From Cyanobium sp. (lineage in GTDB: Bacteria > Cyanobacteriota > Cyanobacteriia > PCC-6307 > Cyanobiaceae), in NCBI GenBank assembly GCA_014191535.1, contig BJHC01000056.1, forward strand, positions 1-7,878: a DNA stretch of 7,878 bases. Direction: 5' to 3'. The notes beneath the pieces were generated by a model that saw only the letters and a list, made by a program, of their open reading frames with translations, was not told where the DNA came from and did no database searches. Position numbers and translations under genes: made by a program. Positions 5,494 through 7,878 of this stretch are shown one piece after another (positions within the stretch are counted from its first letter, which is position 1; each line of letters begins with the position of its first letter).

Positions 5494-6140
5494 TGCGGGG
5501 TCTGGCCCTGGCCCTCTGGGGGGCGGTGCTGCTGGGGAGCAGCCTGAGCGGTCGGCTGGAGCTGCTGCTGCGGGGGGTGTTCCACCCCCTGGTGGGCTTC
5601 AGCGGCGTGCTGCTGCTGGGTCTGGGGCTGCAGCAGATGCTGCAGCGCGGACAAGGCCCCGCCACCAAACGCAGTTGGCTGCTGGCGGCGGCCCTAGCCG
5701 TGGCGGTGTTGCTGATCCCCCCCAACCCCTCCTTCAGCGACCTGGCCTCCAACCGCAGCAGCGACCTGGGGGCGGAGTTGGAGCTCGACTTCCAGCTCCC
5801 CCCGGGGCAACGCAGCCTCACCGACTGGGTGCGTCTGCTGCGCAGCCAACCCGATCCGCAGCTTTATGCCGGTGACCCCGTGCGCATCAGTGGCTTCGTG
5901 CTGCCCCAAGCCGGAGACCGCCCCCAGCTCGGGCGCCTGCTGGTGCGCTGCTGCCTGGCGGATGCCACCCCGATCGGCCTGCCGGTGCGCTGGCCCGCCG
6001 GCTATCAACCGCGGCCCGACCAATGGCTGGCGCTGGAGGGGCGCATGGGGGTGGAGCGCCACAACGGCACCCCCCGCAGCGTGGTGCTGGTGGAGCGGTT
6101 GCGACCGATCCCGCGGCCCGCACGCCCCCTGGAACCATGA
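5493..6140 (+). CDS. TIGR03943 family (YcgQ-like, DUF1980) membrane protein, permease partner
   Basis: 215 residues from ATG 5493, which overlaps the permease stop by one base (TGATG), implying translational coupling. The frame is open further upstream, inside the permease gene, but that stretch has no family character. N-terminal half: two membrane segments (about 5-25 and 35-50) plus a third at about 61-77, as in family members. C-terminal half (about 105-205) is the soluble domain: DPVRISGFV (128-136), LLVRCCLADATPIGLPV (149-165, with the signature Cys153-Cys154 and Asp157), then DQWLALEGRM (176-185). The paired cysteines look suited to bind a metal or to redox chemistry, but no activity is established. 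In many bacteria this family is encoded beside the COG0701 permease, as here, so the two most likely form one complex. Confidence 0.9.
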   Translation: MRGLALALWGAVLLGSSLSGRLELLLRGVFHPLVGFSGVLLLGLGLQQMLQRGQGPATKRSWLLAAALAVAVLLIPPNPSFSDLASNRSSDLGAELELDFQLPPGQRSLTDWVRLLRSQPDPQLYAGDPVRISGFVLPQAGDRPQLGRLLVRCCLADATPIGLPVRWPAGYQPRPDQWLALEGRMGVERHNGTPRSVVLVERLRPIPRPARPLEP

Positions 6141-7459
6141 ACCGTCGCCTGGCGCTGCTGCTGGGGGGCGGCCTGGCCCTGGCGCTGCTGCAACAGCAAC
6201 TCCTGCTGCGGCGGCCACCGCGGTTGCTGGAGCTGCAATCCAGTGCCACCAGCTCGGGGCCGGCCGCCCTGGATCTGCTGTTCAGCCGCCCGATGGCGCG
6301 GCCCAGCCTGGCGGCCAGCAGCCGCCTGAATCCCCCCCGGAGCCATCAATGGCTCGGCGAGGGCAACCCACTGCGGTTGCTGCTCACGGGCAGCCAGCCC
6401 ATCCGAGGCCCGATTGAGCTGCTGATTCGCGGCCTGGATCGCCGCGGCCTCCCCCTGCGCCCGCAGCGCTGGCGGTGGGATCCCCGGCCCTGGTTGCTGG
6501 TGGTGGCCCCCGTGCGCAGCGGTGAACAGCTGCAACTGCAACGCCGGGATGGCAGCTGGCTGCCGCTCACGCCGGTGCTGGGGCGCATCAGCACCCTGCG
6601 CCCCCTGGGGGATGGCTCCGGCGTGGCCCTGGTGAGTGGGGAGCGCCTCTGGCTGCTGCCCCTGCGGCAGGGGGCCCTGCGCCCCCTGGTCTCCAACGCG
6701 GCCTCAAGCGGGGCCTCGCGCCCAGATCCCCGACCCGGCCCGCTGCGGCCGCTGCTGCCCGAGCCGCTGCTGTTTGCCCACCTGAGCAGCAACCGCCACG
6801 GCGATCTGCTGGCGCAATGGAGCAGCCGCGCTCTGGGCCGCGCCACCACCAGCCTCTGGCCCCGAAGCGGCGGGGAGCAACGGCTAGCGCTCGAGGCGTC
6901 CGGCCCGATGCAGCTGCTGCCGGAAGGGGGTGGCCTGGTGGTGCCTGAACTGGAGGGGCTCAGCCTGCGCAACCTGCCGGGCCGGCCCCAGCGGCGGCAG
7001 CTGCTGCCGGGCAGCCGCGACCTCAGCAGCTTCTGCCCCCTGAGCGGCCGGGCCCTGCTCGTGCGGCACTGGCCCGACTACCGGCGCTCCCTGGAGCTGG
7101 TGGAACCGGGCCAGCCCCCCCGCCAGCTGTGGCTGGGGGAGGAGGCCGTGCTGGGCACCGCCTGCGACCGCGGCGGGGAGCGCAGCTGGCTGCTGGTGAG
7201 CGACTGGCGCTCCCCATCCAGCACGCAACTGCTGGAGCTCAGCCGCAGCGGGGCGGTGCTGCGCCGCCGAAGCCTGGGCGGCTGGGAGGCGGAGCCCGGT
7301 AGCCCACTCCTCTACGACCCCACCGGCCAGCAGTTGCTGCTGACCCTGCGGGCCCAGGGCGCCAAGGAGGCCCAGCCGGTGCTGATCGAGGCCGGCTCGC
7401 TGCGGCTGCGGCCGATCCCGAAAGCGGTGCGCCAGGCCCTGTGGCTAGCCCCCGGCTAG
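6137..7459 (+). CDS. Membrane-anchored protein with Big_5-like Ig domain and possible beta-propeller
   Basis: 440 residues from ATG 6137, overlapping the previous stop by four bases (ATGA). The N-terminus MNRRLALLLGGGLALALL is a signal peptide or signal anchor, so the rest should be periplasmic. Residues about 31-125 resemble an SbsA-type Ig-like (Big_5) domain: LDLLFSRPMARPSLAASSRL, then LRLLLTG, PIELLIRGLDRRGLPL and WRWDPRPWLLVVA. Residues about 145-435 consist of repeated short beta-strand pairs with turns (GVALVSGERLWLLPL, LLFAHLSSNRHGDLLAQWSS, RALLVRHWPDYRRSLELVEPG, SWLLVSDWRSPSSTQLLELSRSG, PLLYDPTGQQLLLTLR), as in TolB/WD40-like propellers, though no exact family repeat is clear. It has two cysteines, Cys300 and Cys343. 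I know no function. The coupling suggests it works with the permease and TIGR03943 protein. The last 15 bases overlap the convergent ABC permease gene. Confidence 0.72.
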   Translation: MNRRLALLLGGGLALALLQQQLLLRRPPRLLELQSSATSSGPAALDLLFSRPMARPSLAASSRLNPPRSHQWLGEGNPLRLLLTGSQPIRGPIELLIRGLDRRGLPLRPQRWRWDPRPWLLVVAPVRSGEQLQLQRRDGSWLPLTPVLGRISTLRPLGDGSGVALVSGERLWLLPLRQGALRPLVSNAASSGASRPDPRPGPLRPLLPEPLLFAHLSSNRHGDLLAQWSSRALGRATTSLWPRSGGEQRLALEASGPMQLLPEGGGLVVPELEGLSLRNLPGRPQRRQLLPGSRDLSSFCPLSGRALLVRHWPDYRRSLELVEPGQPPRQLWLGEEAVLGTACDRGGERSWLLVSDWRSPSSTQLLELSRSGAVLRRRSLGGWEAEPGSPLLYDPTGQQLLLTLRAQGAKEAQPVLIEAGSLRLRPIPKAVRQALWLAPG

Positions 7460-7465
7460 GGCCAC
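7441..7465. terminator. Hairpin spanning the overlapping convergent gene ends (candidate bidirectional terminator)
   Basis: GTGGCTAGCC (7441-7450) pairs with GGCTAG (7454-7459) and CCAC (7462-7465): ten base pairs with a 3-base loop (CCC) and a 2-base bulge (GG, 7460-7461). The inner arms begin and end exactly with the two stop codons: CTA (7445-7447, TAG on the - strand) and TAG (7457-7459, + strand). No T-tract follows on either strand, so it is not a classical intrinsic terminator. Confidence 0.5.
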
Positions 7466-7878
7466 GCGCCGCTGCCGCCAGGCCGCCAGCGGCAACAACG
7501 CCATGCACAGCACCCCAATCAACGGGCCCGGGGGCAGGTTCACCGCCGGCTGCAGCGCCAGCAGAAAACCACCGCCACTGAGCAACACCCCGGCCATGGC
7601 CGCCCGAACCAGGGCCTGGCGCAGGCTGGAGGCCCCCGGCAGCCCCAGCAGGGCGGGCGCCCCCATCAAACCGATCACCAGCACCACCCCCACCGCCACC
7701 ATGGCGCTCACCACGGTGAAGGCCGTCACCAGGGTGAGCAGCAGGCGCAGGCGCCGCACGGGCAAGCCGGCGCTGGCGGCCCCCAGGGGATCCACCCCCA
7801 AATACACGTAATGGCGATAGCGCAGCCGCAACAGCAACAACAGCGCTGCCAGGGCCAGCAGGCTGCGCAGCAGGTCCA
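7445..7878 (-). CDS. ABC-3 family metal (Zn/Mn-type) ABC transporter permease, C-terminal part
   Basis: The frame is open to the right edge, so the start lies outside; 144 full codons are visible. It is the end of a membrane subunit of the ZnuB/MntB/ABC-3 family, which imports zinc or manganese (sometimes iron) with a periplasmic binding protein and an ATPase. Visible marks: RHYVYLGVDPLGAASAGLPVRRLRLLL (the conserved D-x4-A-x-GLPV loop region), a helix VVSAMVAVGVVLVIGLMGAPALLGL (the vGvlLv-llgaPA motif), SLRQALVRAAMAGVLLSGGGFLLA, and LPPGPLIGVLCMALLPL, after which a short basic tail ends the protein. The metal cannot be fixed from these residues. Its partner ATPase and binding-protein genes would be expected to the right, beyond the window. 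Its stop lies inside the 3' end of the convergent 440-residue protein gene. Confidence 0.85.
   Translation of the reverse strand, partial: DLLRSLLALAALLLLLRLRYRHYVYLGVDPLGAASAGLPVRRLRLLLTLVTAFTVVSAMVAVGVVLVIGLMGAPALLGLPGASSLRQALVRAAMAGVLLSGGGFLLALQPAVNLPPGPLIGVLCMALLPLAAWRQRRVALAGG

Overview
The window (7,878 bases, GC-rich, clearly about two-thirds GC or more over most of its length) looks like the chromosome of a picocyanobacterium of the Synechococcus/Cyanobium group. This is an inference from protein character: a fused HisIE, a divergent 6-carboxytetrahydropterin-synthase homologue with the string [14 protein letters not shown], and a permease/TIGR03943 pair of cyanobacterial type. There is only one HIP1 octamer (GCGATCGC, 1987-1994), which fits the picocyanobacterial branch better than the HIP1-rich freshwater cyanobacteria. 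Genes are packed tightly. I see no rRNA, tRNA, CRISPR array, insertion sequence or phage gene.

Layout. (1) 1-495, + strand: C-terminal part of a periplasmic adaptor of an RND/HlyD-type efflux pump. (2) 505-1242, - strand: hisIE, histidine biosynthesis steps 2 and 3. (3) 1248-1709, + strand: QueD/PTPS-family protein, head to head with hisIE. (4) 1780-2196, + strand: small secreted protein of unknown function in a noticeably less GC-rich patch. (5) 2197-3546 and 3554-3952, - strand: chrA-type two-domain transporter preceded in the same operon by a YccF-family membrane protein. (6) 4053-7459, + strand: a four-gene run consisting of an M23 metallopeptidase, a COG0701/ArsP_1-type permease, its usual partner of the TIGR03943 family, and a 440-residue membrane-anchored protein with an Ig-like (Big_5-like) N-terminal part; the last three are joined by stop/start overlaps. 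(7) 7445 to the right edge, - strand: the C-terminal part of an ABC-3 family (zinc/manganese type) permease, converging on and overlapping the end of the four-gene run.

How the genes relate. The right half is mostly envelope and ion handling. The permease + TIGR03943 pair next to an ABC-3 metal permease suggests a metal-homeostasis neighbourhood. The third coupled protein may be an accessory component, but nothing in the sequence proves that. The left half is housekeeping (hisIE, pterin-family enzyme) beside an efflux adaptor.

The most notable structures are small. All three convergent gene ends abut or overlap, and two of them carry strong GC hairpins with no T-tract; at 7441-7465 the two opposing stop codons form the mirror-image ends of a palindrome. 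The ribosome binding site of the M23 gene can pair with either of two upstream segments. The QueD-like protein has Tyr where the last zinc-ligand His of its HxH motif should be. No wholly new multi-gene system is evident; the permease/TIGR03943/Big_5-like trio is the best candidate for uncharacterised shared biology.
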